Shown here: in pieces, positions 9,541 to 20,559 of the stretch | Position numbering within the stretch: position 1 is the first letter of the stretch | How the letters are laid out: each line of letters begins with the position of its first letter | Origin: Piliocolobus tephrosceles | Lineage: Eukaryota > Chordata > Mammalia > Primates > Cercopithecidae | NCBI RefSeq assembly: GCF_002776525.5 | Contig: NC_045436.1 | Span: forward strand, 52,277,514 to 52,341,513 | Direction of reading: 5' to 3' | DNA length: 64,000 nucleotides | Program-made: the position numbers and the translations under genes | The notes under the pieces: generated by a model | Database searches by the model: none | Told to the model about the DNA's origin: nothing | Seen by the model: only the letters and a program-made list of their open reading frames with translations

Positions 9541-11286
9541 TATGAATTCAGTACAATCACAAAGTGAGAACTGTAACACTAAAATTTTGTACATTGTCTC
9601 ACTTTTTCATCATTAATACAATAATTGTCTCTTTTTAAACTTTTTTTACTCTAAAAGTTTAAATCTAGAAGTATTATCTGGACTATTTTATTTGAATGAG
9701 CTTTAATATTTTGTTCTCTTTTGTAATTCTTGAATTTACAAAAGGAAAAACAGAAATGTTACCAACATGGTAGAATCCTGATACTTTGCATTGTGTATGA
9801 AGTAGAGAATCATAAAAAATGATTTGCTTTCATTTAAACTATATTTTCTGAAATCAATTACATATTGCAGTTCTCTACTAGACATGTTAAGAATAGTTAT
9901 TTCTTTTTTCTTTTTTTAAATTATAATTTGATAGTTCTTCCCTTTCCTTGTTTAATTACAGAACTTGGTATCATATCTTTGCAAAACATTTGTTTTAGCA
10001 AAGGTGGTGTAAATCTGATAAGCAGAATATGTTACCTGTTTCACTCAGAGTTTCATTGCACACAACAGAAATCATATCCGCGATTTTAAGCTTGAAGGTA
10101 TTTATTGTCATCTATTGAGTTTCTTATAAAATTGTTGGAAGGCCAAAATAGTAGGCAGCCCATGTCTCCAAGAGTAGCTTTCAAACTCCAGTAATAGTCT
10201 GCCCCTATAACATGGTTAAAGCTTTCATAACCACTGCAGAAAGGTCTAAAATCTTCTGACATGCTGACAGCAGAATGACACGTTATATTTCTATACGTGC
10301 CAGTAAATAAATGCTTTATATTCTGCTTTTCTTTACACTCAATTCTGTTCTACAGCCAAATGGCACTACGAGAGTATCTGTGGAATCTAAATCCTATCCA
10401 GGAGCCAGGCTATGTGGGAATCACAGAGAGACAAAGATTAGCATTCTAGAATCCACAACCGTGAAGTCATACTTAAAAGGGAACTGGAATGTTTTCAGAA
10501 AGAACCTTTTGATGGTATCTTTCCTAATTCTCCCACTAGGAAACTCCACAAAGAAACCTAATAAAGCAGCAGAAATTGCAATAGTAATCTGTTCCTGACA
10601 TAATGCAACCCTCTTACCCATAAACAGGGATGAGTTCTCTTTTTCCCCTGTGAAAGAGTTCTTTCATCTTTTGGTGATGATCACTATTCTTGTGGCTCAG
10701 GTACAAATCTAAATTGACATCCTGTCAATTTAGCTTATAAATTTGGAGCTGATAAATTTGATTTTCATGACCACTATCGTGGCATATACAGACTACAGAA
10801 CAAAGAAAATTTGTATCATTTTCACAGTCCTTGTTAGTTATGAAATCATAGCTCAGGAGACTGCACTGAACAACTTTTCGGATTACATTTCATATTTGTT
10901 CTAGCACTAGTTTTGTGCTGTGAGTGTGTGCCTTTACGTAGAATCCAATGTGAATGGCTCTTGAATAGTGCCTCAGATTTCGACACTTCAGTAGTTCTTC
11001 TAATCTTAACTTGTTGTTACTTATGACTTCCCATAACCACTAGCTGTTATATTTTCCATTGTTCTCAGTCAAAACACCTACTTAAGGATCCGTGCTTGCC
11101 AGGGTAACTCAAAACCCTTGTTTTGACACATGATGAGCTTTGGTACTCCTGTTTGTATTGAGTTGACATAGTCTTCCACTAACTTTTACCATTGGATATA
11201 AAGCACCAAATGGTAATCTAAACAATTTTCTAGACTCCATCCACTCTCCTCCTTTGCCCTGTTATATGTAGCAGGAACCCCCTCAT
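9541..11286. other. Unassigned unique-looking sequence
   Basis: No repeat family, splice-flanked open frame or RNA gene is recognisable. The overlapping ORFs at 10311-10598 (+) and 10421-10621 (-) lie on opposite strands, show no domain and have no supporting signals. Confidence 0.5.
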
Positions 11287-11417
11287 TATTTTTTTCTTTT
11301 CTTTTTTCCTTTTTCTTTCTTTCTTTTCTTTTTTCTCTCTTTTCTCTCCTCCTCTTTGCTTTTCTCCTTCTCTTCTCTTCTCTTTTCTTCTCCTCTCTTC
11401 TCTTTTCCTTTTCTTTC
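11287..11417. repeat. Polypyrimidine tract (TTTTC/TTCTC)n at an Alu tail
   Basis: About 130 bp of almost pure C and T precede an antisense Alu, so this is its expanded poly(A) tail read in antisense. On the other strand it is a polypurine run, which explains the K/R/E-only ORFs at 11186-11461 and 11230-11457. Confidence 0.9.
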
Positions 11418-11666
11418 TGCCTCGCTCTGTCACCCAAGCTGGAATGTAGGGGAGCAATCACAGTTCACTACAGCCTCAACATCTGGGACTCAAGTGATTC
11501 TTCCACCTCAGCCTTTCAAGTTTGCACTAACATGGCTAATTTTTTTTTTTTTTTTTTTTTTTTTTAGAAATGAGGTCTCGCTATGTCATCCAGGCTGGTC
11601 TCGAACCCCTGGCCTCCAGTGGTCTTTTGCTGGGATTTCAGGCTTGAGCTACTGCTCCTGCCCCCT
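11418..11666 (-). mobile_element. Old Alu (AluJ-like), antisense
   Basis: 'ctcgctctgtcacccaagct' and 'gaggtctcgctatgtcatcc' mark the two arms. The A-rich linker between the arms has become a T-run of about 26 bases at 11540-11565. Strong divergence points to AluJ. Confidence 0.88.
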
Positions 11667-11982
11667 CCCCATCTCACATTCTTCTTGATAATAAAAGCTG
11701 ATCACTCAAGCCAGTACAGTAACTTCTCTATTGGCTCAGAGACTCAGAAAGTACAAATAACTAGGATGACAATCCTGACTTACAGCTAAATGGAACCACT
11801 GTGTCCCTGGGTGGAAACACTATTCTGTTGGGAAGTAGATCTCTAAACTAACAGAGCTGACATTATTAAACAGGAGAAAAAAATGAACCTGAAGGGCCAT
11901 TTGAAGTACAGTTGAGAGGAAGTACTTTTAAATTATTCATCTCTCGGTTTCCAGGCCTCTATATCTGAAATATAAGATAAAT

Positions 11983-12031
<49 letters not shown>

Positions 12032-12362
12032 TTCAGATTTTCAGCAAAATATATCACATCAGGTAGAATAGGTCTCAGCCACCTCCAGGTGTTGTTATTT
12101 AATTGATGCTATTATTGAGTGATATGATTGAGTCTTTACTAATTAATAATCTTTGAAGCAATAATTCATCATATAGAAAAAAGAAAATTGTGTATAATCC
12201 TCACCAAATCTGTCCAGATAAGTTCCAAATGAGTCAGACTTTTGAAATTAAATATATAAGTATTAAAATAATAATTAAATTGAAATGTATTACAACCTAG
12301 GGGTAGAGAGTATTTCCTAACCATAACTTTTAATTTATTTGAAGCAATTAAAGAAAAGACGG
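11667..12362. other. Unassigned AT-rich sequence with a long (TA)n
   Basis: It includes a (TA) run at 11986-12027, about 21 uninterrupted units. The rest is unrecognised. Confidence 0.7.
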
Positions 12363-12702
12363 TGATACGGTTTGGCTCTGTGTCCCCACTCAATTCTCAT
12401 CTCTGGTTGTAATCCCTATGTGTTTAGGGAGGGAATAGGTGGGATTGGATCATGAGGGTGGTCTCCCCAAGCTGTTCTCATGATAGTGGGTGAGTTCTCA
12501 TGAGATCTGATGGTTTTATAAGGCTCTTGCTCCCTCTTTCATGCCACCATGTAAGTCATGACTTCTTCCCCTTTTGCCATGGTTGTAGTTTCCTTTAGCT
12601 TCCCCTGCCATGTGGAACTGTGAGTCAATTAAGCCTCTTTTCTTTATAAATTACCCAGTCTCAGGTATGTATTTATAGCAAGGTGTAAAATGAACTAATG
12701 CA
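12363..12702 (+). mobile_element. 5' LTR of a MaLR provirus (THE1/MST type)
   Basis: It begins 'tgatacggtttggctctgtg' and ends 'gaactaatgca'. It carries 'gatctgatggttttataagg', 'aactgtgagtcaattaa' and 'ataaattacccagtctca'. Its partner is the direct repeat at 14164-14536, which shares the opening 'tgatacggtttggct'. The flanking 5-mers 'gacgg' (12358-12362) and 'ggtgg' (14537-14541) differ by two transitions, consistent with a decayed target duplication. Confidence 0.92.
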
Positions 12703-14163
12703 GTAAATTGGTGCCATGGAGAGTGGGGTATTGCTATAAAGATACTTGAAAATGTGAAAACAACTCTGGAACTGGGTAACGTACAGAGGTTGAAACAGTT
12801 TGGAGGGCTCAGAAGAAGACAGGAAGATGTGGGAAAGTGTGGAACTTCCTAGAGACTTGTTGAATGGTTTTGACCAAAATGCTGACAATCATGTGGACGA
12901 TGAAGTCCAGGCTGAGGTGGTCTCAGATGGTGATGAGCAACTTGTTGGAAACTGCAGCAAAGATGACTCTCGCTATGCTTTAGCAAAGAGATTGGCATTA
13001 TTTTGCCCCTGCCCTAGAGATCTTGAACTTGAGAGTGATCATCTGAAATTTGAATTTATATTTAAAAGGGAAGTAAAGCATACAAGTTTGGAAAATGTGC
13101 AGCCTGACAATGCCATAGAAAAGAAAATCCCATTTTCTGAGGAAAAATTCAAGCAGGCTGCAAAAATTTGCATAAGTAACAGGGAGCTGAATGTTAATCA
13201 CCATGACAATGGGGAAAATGTCTCCAGGGTTTGTCAGAAATTTGGTGGTAGCCCCACCCATCACAGGCCCAGAGGCCTATAAGAAAAAAATGGTCTCATA
13301 GAAAAAGCCTAGGGCCCTTCTGCTCTGTGCAGCCTTGAGACTTGGTGCCCTGTGTCCCAGCTACTTCAGCTCCAGGTATACCAAAAAGGGGCCAAGGTAC
13401 AGCTTAGCCCATTGCTTCAGAAGGTGAAAGTCTTGGTGGCTTCTATGTGGTGTTGGGCCTACGAGTGCACAGAAGTCAATAATTGATGTTTGGGAACCTC
13501 TGCCGGGATTTCAGAGGATGCATGGAAATGTCTGAATGTCCAGGAAGACATCTGCTGCGGATGAGCATCCTCATTGTGAACCTCTGCTAGGGCAGTGTGG
13601 AAGGGAAATGTGAGGTTGGAGCCCCACCCAGAGTCCCCACTGGGGCACTGCCTAGTGGAGCTGTGAGAAGAGGGCCACCATCCTCCAGACCCCCAAATGG
13701 TAGATCCACCAACATCTTGCACCATACACCTGGAATAGGCACATAAAACCAGCATATGAAGGAGCTGCCCAAGGCTGTGGGAGCCCACCCCTGCATCAGC
13801 ATGCCCTGGATGTGAGACATGGAGTCAAAGGAGATCATTTTGGAGCTTTAAGATTTAATGACTGCCCCTGTGGATTTCAGACTTGCATGGGGCCTGTAGC
13901 CCCTTGGTTTTGGCCAATTTCTCCTATTTGGAATGGGTGTATTAACCCAATGCTGTACCCCCATCGTATCTTGGAAGGAACTAATTTGATTTTTATTTTA
14001 CCAGCTCATAGGCAGAAGGCACTTGCTTCGTCTCAGATGAGACTTTGGGCTGTGAACTTTTGGATTAATGCTGAAATGAGTTAAGACTTTGGGGGATTGT
14101 TGGGAAGGTATGATTGTGTTTTCAAATGTGAGAATGTGAGATTTGGGAGGGGCCAGGGTAGAA
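12703..14163 (+). mobile_element. Internal region of the MaLR provirus
   Basis: About 1.46 kb lie between the two LTRs. The sequence follows the known THE1-type internal region throughout, with deletions, from 'gaactgggtaac' near the start to 'gggaggggccagggtagaa' just before the 3' LTR. MaLR internal regions lack pol and env, and none is seen here. Confidence 0.9.
12800..13282 (+). pseudogene. Decayed gag-like reading frame of the MaLR provirus
   Basis: A 160-codon frame is open in the upstream part of the internal region. It is acidic near its N terminus and matches no host domain I know. MaLR elements retain only remnants of an ERVL gag-like ORF in this position. The element has several internal deletions relative to the family, so this is a chance-preserved piece and not a working gene. 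A weaker alternative is that the open frame survives because the region is less AT-rich than its surroundings, where stops are rarer. Confidence 0.6.
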
Positions 14164-14536
14164 TGATACGGTTTGGCTGTGTCCCCACACAATTCGCATC
14201 TCAAATTGTAATCCCCATAATCCCCACATGTCCAGGGAGGAGCCAGGTGGGAGGTGATTGGATCATGGGGGTGGTTTCCCCCATGTTGTAGTTGTGATGT
14301 TGAGGGATAGTGAGTGAGTTCTCATGGGATCTGCCGGTTTTATGAGACATTTTTCCCTGCTCTTGCTCTCTCTTGCCTGCCACATGTAGGACGTGACTTC
14401 TTTCGCTCTCCTCATGATTTTAAGTTTCCTTTGGCCTCCCCTGTGAGTGGAACTGTGAGTTAATTAATCCTCGTTTCTTTATAAATTACCCAGACTCAAG
14501 TATGTCTTCACAGCAGTGTGAAAATGGACTAATAAA
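14164..14536 (+). mobile_element. 3' LTR of the MaLR provirus (THE1/MST type)
   Basis: It begins 'tgatacggtttggctgtgtc' and ends 'ggactaataaa', and runs 373 bp, slightly longer than the 5' LTR because of small indels. By eye the two LTRs are roughly 80% identical, as expected for an old primate insertion whose LTRs diverged independently. Confidence 0.92.
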
Positions 14537-14987
14537 GGTGGATACATTTGACAATATAGAACATAAAAGAGACATTTGCATAGAAAATGAAAATAAAAAT
14601 ATTTGGCAAGCTAGAATATATACCTTATATTATCCATAGATAAAACTGTAATATTTCTTATTGGTAGTCTGTAAGTTAAGAAGTAAAATATAAATACCCT
14701 GCTCAAAAATGTGCAAAGAAAAGTCAAGTTACAAAGAAAAGAAATGCTACATTTTACTTTATTCCTACTAGCCTAAAATGAAATAACCATGACAACGTAA
14801 AGATTAATAATTAGTATAATACATTTTAACCCACCATATATGCATAAAAAATTTCATTTTTTTGTTGAAACAAAAATGATGAAATGGCACTGGTTATTAG
14901 TGAGTGTTTCTAGGTAATGTTATTATTTTGAAAGTGATTAATTAAAAGGATAGAAGAAAACATTTATTCTGCCTTTTCCATAAATTT
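14537..14987. other. AT-rich sequence, nothing recognised
   Basis: No feature is supported between the MaLR provirus and the MLT1 LTR. Confidence 0.55.
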
Positions 14988-15277
14988 TGGACTGCTTTGT
15001 GTTTCTCTGAAATTTATGTTGAATTTTTAACCCTCAGTAACTCAGAATGTAACTGTTATATTGATATAGGGCCTTTAAAGAGATAATTAAGGTAAAAGAG
15101 GTCATAAAGATGGAGTCCCTTATCCAATATAACTGATGTCCTGATAAGAAAAGAGAGACACCAGAGGAACAGCCATGTAAAGATACAGTGAGAAGATGAC
15201 CATCTACAGCCAAAGCAAGAGGCCTTTGAATAAACTAGTCCTGCTGACATCTTGTCTTGGACTTGAGCCTCCAGAAC

Positions 15278-15311
<34 letters not shown>

Positions 15312-15368
15312 CTTCTGTTGTTTAAGTCACCAAGTGTATTATGGCAGCCGTAGCAAACTAACTAATTG
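14988..15368 (+). mobile_element. Solo LTR, ERVL-MaLR (MLT1 type)
   Basis: 'tggactgctttgtgtt', 'agggcctttaaagagataattaa', 'tccaatataactgatgtcct', 'ccagaggaacagccatgt', 'cttggacttgagcctccaga' and 'tctgttgtttaagtcacc' follow the MLT1 consensus order. A block of AAAAC units (15281-15311) has expanded near its 3' end. The ORFs at 15056-15250 and 15196-15402 are incidental. Confidence 0.85.
15281..15311 (+). repeat. (AAAAC)n pentanucleotide repeat inside the MLT1 LTR
   Basis: About five AAAAC units sit where the MLT1 consensus has 'gagaaataaatttctgttg'. The A-rich stretch has been converted to a short tandem repeat. Confidence 0.9.
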
Positions 15369-16389
15369 TACATTTTATATTTTAGTCTCACAGAATACTT
15401 GATGTAGAATAATGCTTCCTTATTAAAAATAATATGTCTAATACATGTAAAAGAATGACGGGAATGATATTCTATTTTGTAATTTGCAATTCTTAGTTAC
15501 ATAACAAATTATCATCAATGGATACTAAAACCATTAGTTGAAAGAGTGTGGGGAATATTTGTAAATCTTATTTTGTAAATCTTATTATAAACCACTGGTT
15601 ATAATTAGCATCTCTAAAAGTAGGATAAGTAGACATTAAATACTCCATAATGTAATAAAATAAAAAGTATCCATAAAACGTCCTTGCTTACACAAATTGA
15701 ACATAAATCTGAACTAATACCACTTTACAAGAAACATAGGGGTAGAAGTACACAAACCCATGAGGAATCAGTCATTCAAATACCAGAATATTAGATATTT
15801 TATGAAACAGATAATGTACATTTTGAAAAATCAAACCAAACAAAAAAACAATGACATGGAAGGGAATAAAAGCAAAGAGAAGGAAGGAAGGATGTTATAG
15901 AATAAAAAAGACTTAAACCTAATTACACATGCAATGTGTGGATACTTGCTGAATGTCATTTTGAAAAAAAAAAAAAAAACAAAAAACAAAGTATATTTTT
16001 ATCACAACTGGTGAAATTTCAATATTGATAAAAAATTTAGTTAGCTGTATGAAGTGCAATAATATTGTGGTGATTATGTTAAAAGTCCTTATGGAGTTAA
16101 AATGCTTAGTAATATTTATGGGTAATATAGCATAATTTTTATTATTTGCTTTAAAACAGTGTATACACATAAAGGAAAACTGGAATGGTTATTTAACAAT
16201 GACACAAGTCTGACAAAATGTCAGTAATTGTTGAGACTGGATGATGAGTACATGGAATGTTTTACAACCATCTCTCTGCTTTTGGTTATCTTGGAAAGTT
16301 CTTATTTAATATGTACTACAGGTATTTCCACAAGGTAGAAATGTGCCATTTATGGTGTTGTTTCATGTTATTAACTGTTTCAGTGTTAC
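15369..16389. other. AT-rich sequence, nothing recognised
   Basis: Apart from an A-run at about 15964-15979, nothing is supported. The ORF at 15919-16170 crosses that A-run. Confidence 0.55.
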
Positions 16390-16985
16390 TATTTCGAAGA
16401 AGAAGAAAATTAAAAATAACTCCCTCTCATATTTCCAAATTAATCTTACAAGGCTAGCATTACCCTGATTAAAACAAACAAACAAAAAAAACAACCAGAG
16501 AGCCTCTGCAAGAAAATTGCCACTATCCCTAATAATCATACATGTGAAAATACTCAATAAAATAATAGCAAACAGAATTCAAGACTAAGAGATTTATTCA
16601 CCATGATCAAGTGGGGTTTATCGCTGAAATGCAAAATTATTTTAACATACACAAATTAATAAGTATGAATATATCACATTAACAAAATGAAGCACAAAAT
16701 TATTTGATCATTTCAACACATGCAGAAAAAGCATTTGACAAAATTTAATGCCCCCCACTTTCACCATGTCTGTTCAACATACACTTGAATTACTAGCCAA
16801 AGAATTTGACAAGAGTAAGAAACAAAAAGCATCCTAATAAGAAAGGGAGAAGTGAAAAAGTCTTTGTGAACAACATAATCTTGTCTATAAGAAAACCCTA
16901 AAAACTCCACCAAGAAATAGTAGGAGTTGATAAATGAATCCTATAAAGTTGCATGAAACAAAATCAACATATAAAAATCAGTAGT

Positions 16986-17186
16986 GATTTTTTTAATTTT
17001 ATTTTTTTTTTTAGCTTATCATTTCTGTTTTATGCCTAGAGACCTTTTTGTGGAGACTTCTCTCCAACACAGAACTGATTGTCTGTCCTCCTGGAGCGTT
17101 CAGCACCATTGTACAAATTTCCTTTGCCTTCTGTTTTGTTTTGGATCCCCCATTTCTTGGATGCTATTTATCACTTTTTACTTTTT
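16986..17186 (-). other. Unidentified insert in L1, possibly a processed retrocopy fragment
   Basis: L1 text stops after 'aaatcagta' and resumes only after the Tigger-like element. The first part of the intruding DNA starts with a T-rich stretch (about 16986-17012) and continues with non-L1 sequence of more balanced composition. Read on the minus strand it is about 170 bases of complex sequence ending in a poly(A)-like tail, as a retrotransposed transcript would look. I do not recognise the source, and no obvious target duplication is visible. It could also be an unfamiliar repeat. Confidence 0.4.
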
Positions 17187-17188
17187 TA

Positions 17189-17342
17189 TAGTTGACCCTT
17201 GAACAACATGGGTTTGAACTGTGAGAGGGAATTCATATGTAAATTTTTTTTCAATAAAAGTAAAGATTACCTACATGGGTTTTGGACTGCATGGAGGGTT
17301 GGCACCCTTAATCCCTGAGTAGTTCAAAGAAGAGTTGAATTG
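17189..17342. mobile_element. Tigger-type (TcMar) MITE, MER44-like
   Basis: It opens 'tagttgacccttgaacaaca' and closes 'gtagttcaaagaagagttgaattg', which are inverted-repeat ends of the 'cagttgacccttgaac' family. TA dinucleotides flank it (17187-17188 and 17343-17344), as Tc1/mariner integration requires. At about 154 bp it is a nonautonomous copy. The family name is from memory of the terminus. Confidence 0.7.
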
Positions 17343-17717
17343 TACTAATAGCAAACTGTCTAAACAGGAAATTAAGAAAACAATCCCATTTATGATAATA
17401 ACCAAAAAATTTAAATATTTGGGCACAAATTTAAGACAACAGGTAGAAGACCTGTATATTGAAGACATTAAAACACTGATAAAATAAATGGAAGAAAACA
17501 CAAATAAATGGAAAGATATCATGTGTTCATGGATTTAAATAATTAACATTGTGAAGATGTCTATCCTACCCAAAGCGATCTACAGATTCAATGCAATCAA
17601 TCCCAATCAAAATTTCAGTGTCATTTATCATGGAAATAGAAAACAAATACTTAAATTTGTATGGAATCACAAAGATTCCAAGTAGCAAAATCAATCTTGA
17701 GCAAGTAAAACAAAGCT

Positions 17718-18042
17718 GGACCAGGAGTGGTGGTTCACACCTGTAATATTCGTTCTTTGAAAGAACAAGATCCGAGAATTTCTTGAGGCCAGAAATTTGA
17801 GACCAGCCTGGACAAACATACGAAGGCTGCATCTCTAAAAAATACACTAAAACTAGTCAGGTGCGGTGGTGCACACCTGTAGTCCCAGCTATTTGGGAGG
17901 CTGGGGTAGAAGGATCACTTGGGCCCAGGAGTTTGAGGCTGCAGTGAGTGATTGTCATGCCACTGCACTCCAGTTTGTGCAACAGAGACAGATCCTGTCT
18001 CTAAAAGAATAAAAAATGAAAAAGAAAAAAAAGAAAAACAAA
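17718..18042 (+). mobile_element. AluJ-like element inside L1, sense
   Basis: 'gtggtggttcacacctgtaat', 'gaccagcctggacaaaca', 'gtcaggtgcggtggtgcaca' and 'actgcactccagtttgtgca' show both arms, followed by an A-rich tail. L1 sequence flanks it on both sides ('aacaaagctgg' before, 'cattgtactccaggtttt' after). The left arm has lost 'agcactttgggaggc' and carries a near-palindrome 'gttctttgaaagaac' there. Confidence 0.88.
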
Positions 18043-19757
18043 CCTGAAGGCATTGTACTCCAGGTTTTCAAAGCATATTGTGAAATGACTGTAATCAAAA
18101 TAACATGGTACTGGATAAAGAATAGATATATTGACTAATGGAACAGGCTAGAAAACCCAAAAATAAATCCACATATTTGTACTCAGTGGATTTTTGAAGA
18201 AGATATCAAGAATACACAATAAAGAAAGGACAGATTTTCGATAAATGGTGTTGGTATTACTGTATATTCATATGCAGAACAATTAAAGTAGGCCTTTATT
18301 TTACACCATACACAAAAGTCAATTTAAAGTGGATTAAATAGAGGTTCTGTGTATACTGCTCAGGTGACAGGTGCACCAAATCTCACAAATCACCACTAAA
18401 GAACTTATTCATGTAAGCAAATACCACCAGTTCTCCAAAAACCCATGGAAAAAAAATTAAAAATAAAGAAATCAGCAAAAAAACCCTAGATATATTAAAC
18501 ATTCAAATATGAAACTTGAAATAGTAAAAGTACTAGAAAAAAATTATAGCGGAAAATCTCCATGACATTGATTTGGACAATCACTTTTTGGATATGACCC
18601 AAAAAACACAGGCAACTGCAGCAAAAATAAACAAATGGCATTGCACTAAACTGAAAACCTTTTTCATAGCAAAGAAAATAATTAACAAAGTTAAAAGACA
18701 ACCCACAGAATAAGAGCAAACGTTTGTAAACCATACATCTGATAAGATGTTAATATCCAAAATACATAAGGAACTTAACCCAATAGAAAGAAAATAAACC
18801 CGATGAAAAAATGGACAAAGAACCTGAACAGATATTTCTCAAAAGAAAAGTAAAAATAGCCAATAGATTGCTTAAAAAATGCTCAGTATCAAGGAAATGA
18901 AAAAAAAAAAAATACAATGAGTATCACCTCATATCTATTAGCTAGAATGGCTTTTATCAAAAAGACAAAAAACATAATAACAAGTTTTAGACAGGGTTCA
19001 GATAAAAGAGAACTTTTACACACTGTTGGTAGGAAAAAAAAATTAATACAGCCATTATGGAAAACAGTATAGAGTTTCCTCAAAAAGCTAAAAATAGAAT
19101 TACCACGTGATCAAATAATCCCATTTCTGGGTATATATACAATGGAACTGAAATCATTATTTTGAAAGAATATGTGGACTTCTGTATTTATTGCAGTGTT
19201 AGTCACAATAGCCAAGACATGGAATCCATGTAAAAATGTATCAATGGATAAATGGATAAAGAAAATGTGTTATACACATTCAGCCTTAAAAATTGGGAAA
19301 TCCCATCATTTTCACAACATGGATGAATTTGGGAGACATTATACTAAGTGAATTAATCCAGGCACAGAAAGACAAATACTACATTATCTCACTTATATCT
19401 AAAAAAAGTTGATCTCATAGAATTAGAGAGTAGAATGATGGTTACCAAAGGCTGAGAGGGTGGGAGGGGAGGAAGGGAATGGGGAGTTGTTGATTAAAGG
19501 GTACAAAGTTTCAGACTGGGAGGAGAAATATTAATAGGTTTTGAGACTAATTTCACAACAAGGTACTGTAATTAACAGTAATGTATTATAACTAAGATAG
19601 TAAATTTCAAATGTCTCACTGTAAAAAAATGATAAGGTGATGAATATGTTTACTTGATTTAATTATTCTACATTGCATACATATATCAAAATAGCATAGT
19701 GTACCCCAGAAATATATATAATTATGATTTGTCAATCAAAAGAGTATTCCAAATAAA

Positions 19758-20108
19758 TTTTTTAAAAATATAATTTTCTTCTGTGCTAGAGTACCGTTAA
19801 TGCCAAGAAGCAAAGCTCATGGAGATCATCAGAAACAGAAAAAGTGCTTTTTAAGAAGTGTATTGCTAATATCCTCCCAAATGAAACAGAGTTTTAAGTC
19901 AGTTTTATGACTTAAATAAGTGCTAATATGTTACACTGAACACATAGGATGAAAAAAGAAATTATTTGTAAAATCAATGTGAAATGATTCATCTTCTTAA
20001 ACTCCAAAATGACAAATCTTCCCCATCATTTTATCTGTAGTTTCTTGTCTTCTTGTCTTGGCTATTCTAGTCTTTATTGTCTTTTATCACAACAAAAATA
20101 AAATAAAT
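19758..20108. other. Unassigned sequence between L1 and Alu
   Basis: No gene or repeat is supported. Confidence 0.55.
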
Positions 20109-20406
20109 GTTTTTTTTTTTTTTGAGACGGAGTCTCGCTCTGTCGCCCAGGCTGGAGTACAGTGGCGCGATCTCGGCTCACTGCAAGCTCTGCCTCCCGG
20201 GTTCAGGCCATTCTCCTGGCTCAGCCTCCCGAGTAACTGGGACTACAGGCGCCCGCCACATCGCCCAGCTAGTTTTTTTGTATTTTTTTAGTAGAGACTG
20301 GGTTTCACCGTGTTAGCCAGGATGGTCTCCATCTCCTGACCTCGTGATCCGCCCATCTCGGCCTCCCAAAGTGCTGGAATTACAGGCTTGAGCCACCGCG
20401 CCCCGC
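20109..20406 (-). mobile_element. AluY, AluYRa-like (Old World monkey type), antisense
   Basis: It is a young, full-length copy with many CpGs kept, running from the T-run and 'gagacggagtctcgctctgt' to 'gcttgagccaccgcgccccgc'. On the sense strand it carries 'ctcaagcctg' and 'aaactagctgggcg', the pair shared with 42602-42897. I know these as diagnostic changes of macaque/baboon AluYRa elements. The ORFs at 20058-20291 and 20107-20316 are Alu translations. Confidence 0.9.
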
Positions 20407-20559
20407 AAAATGGTTTTATCTCTAATTAAATATTAATTTTGTGTACTGGGAATTTTGAACAAACAAGAGTGGCAAGTACATGTCACCAATGTTCCCACTT
20501 CTGATCTAAAATAGTATATACTAATACTTAGTAATAGTTGGTACATTACCTTCCTCATA

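Larger units (their letters stand above)
16390..19757 (+). mobile_element. 5'-truncated L1 (L1MA-like), sense, with three inserts
   Basis: ORF2 text appears in order: 'gctagcattaccctgatt', 'caccatgatcaagtggggtt', 'agaaaaagcatttgacaaaa', 'tgaagatgtctatcctaccc', 'gattcaatgcaatcaatccc', 'gggtatatacaatggaactg' and 'agtgaattaatccaggcaca'. The old 3' UTR follows ('ggtgatgaatatgtttactt', 'cattgcatacatatatcaaa'). The frame is broken many times, so there is no working reverse transcriptase. The 3' UTR type suggests L1MA. Foreign segments sit at 16986-17186, 17189-17342 and 17718-18042. Confidence 0.88.

Noticed and set aside
11186..11461. 91-residue K/R/E-rich minus-strand frame resembling a charged nuclear protein
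   Set aside because: It is a translation of the polypurine strand of an Alu tail, and a second frame over the same tract (11230-11457) gives the same kind of peptide.
13459..14084. Several frames of 80-110 residues on both strands
   Set aside because: All lie inside the MaLR internal region, overlap each other and match no protein. The less AT-rich composition there makes stops rarer.
20058..20316. Frames containing 'SVAQAGVQWRDLGSLQ'-like text
   Set aside because: This is the well-known translation of antisense Alu. Similar frames at 2516, 31246, 33581, 42662, 50732 and 58759 were rejected for the same reason.
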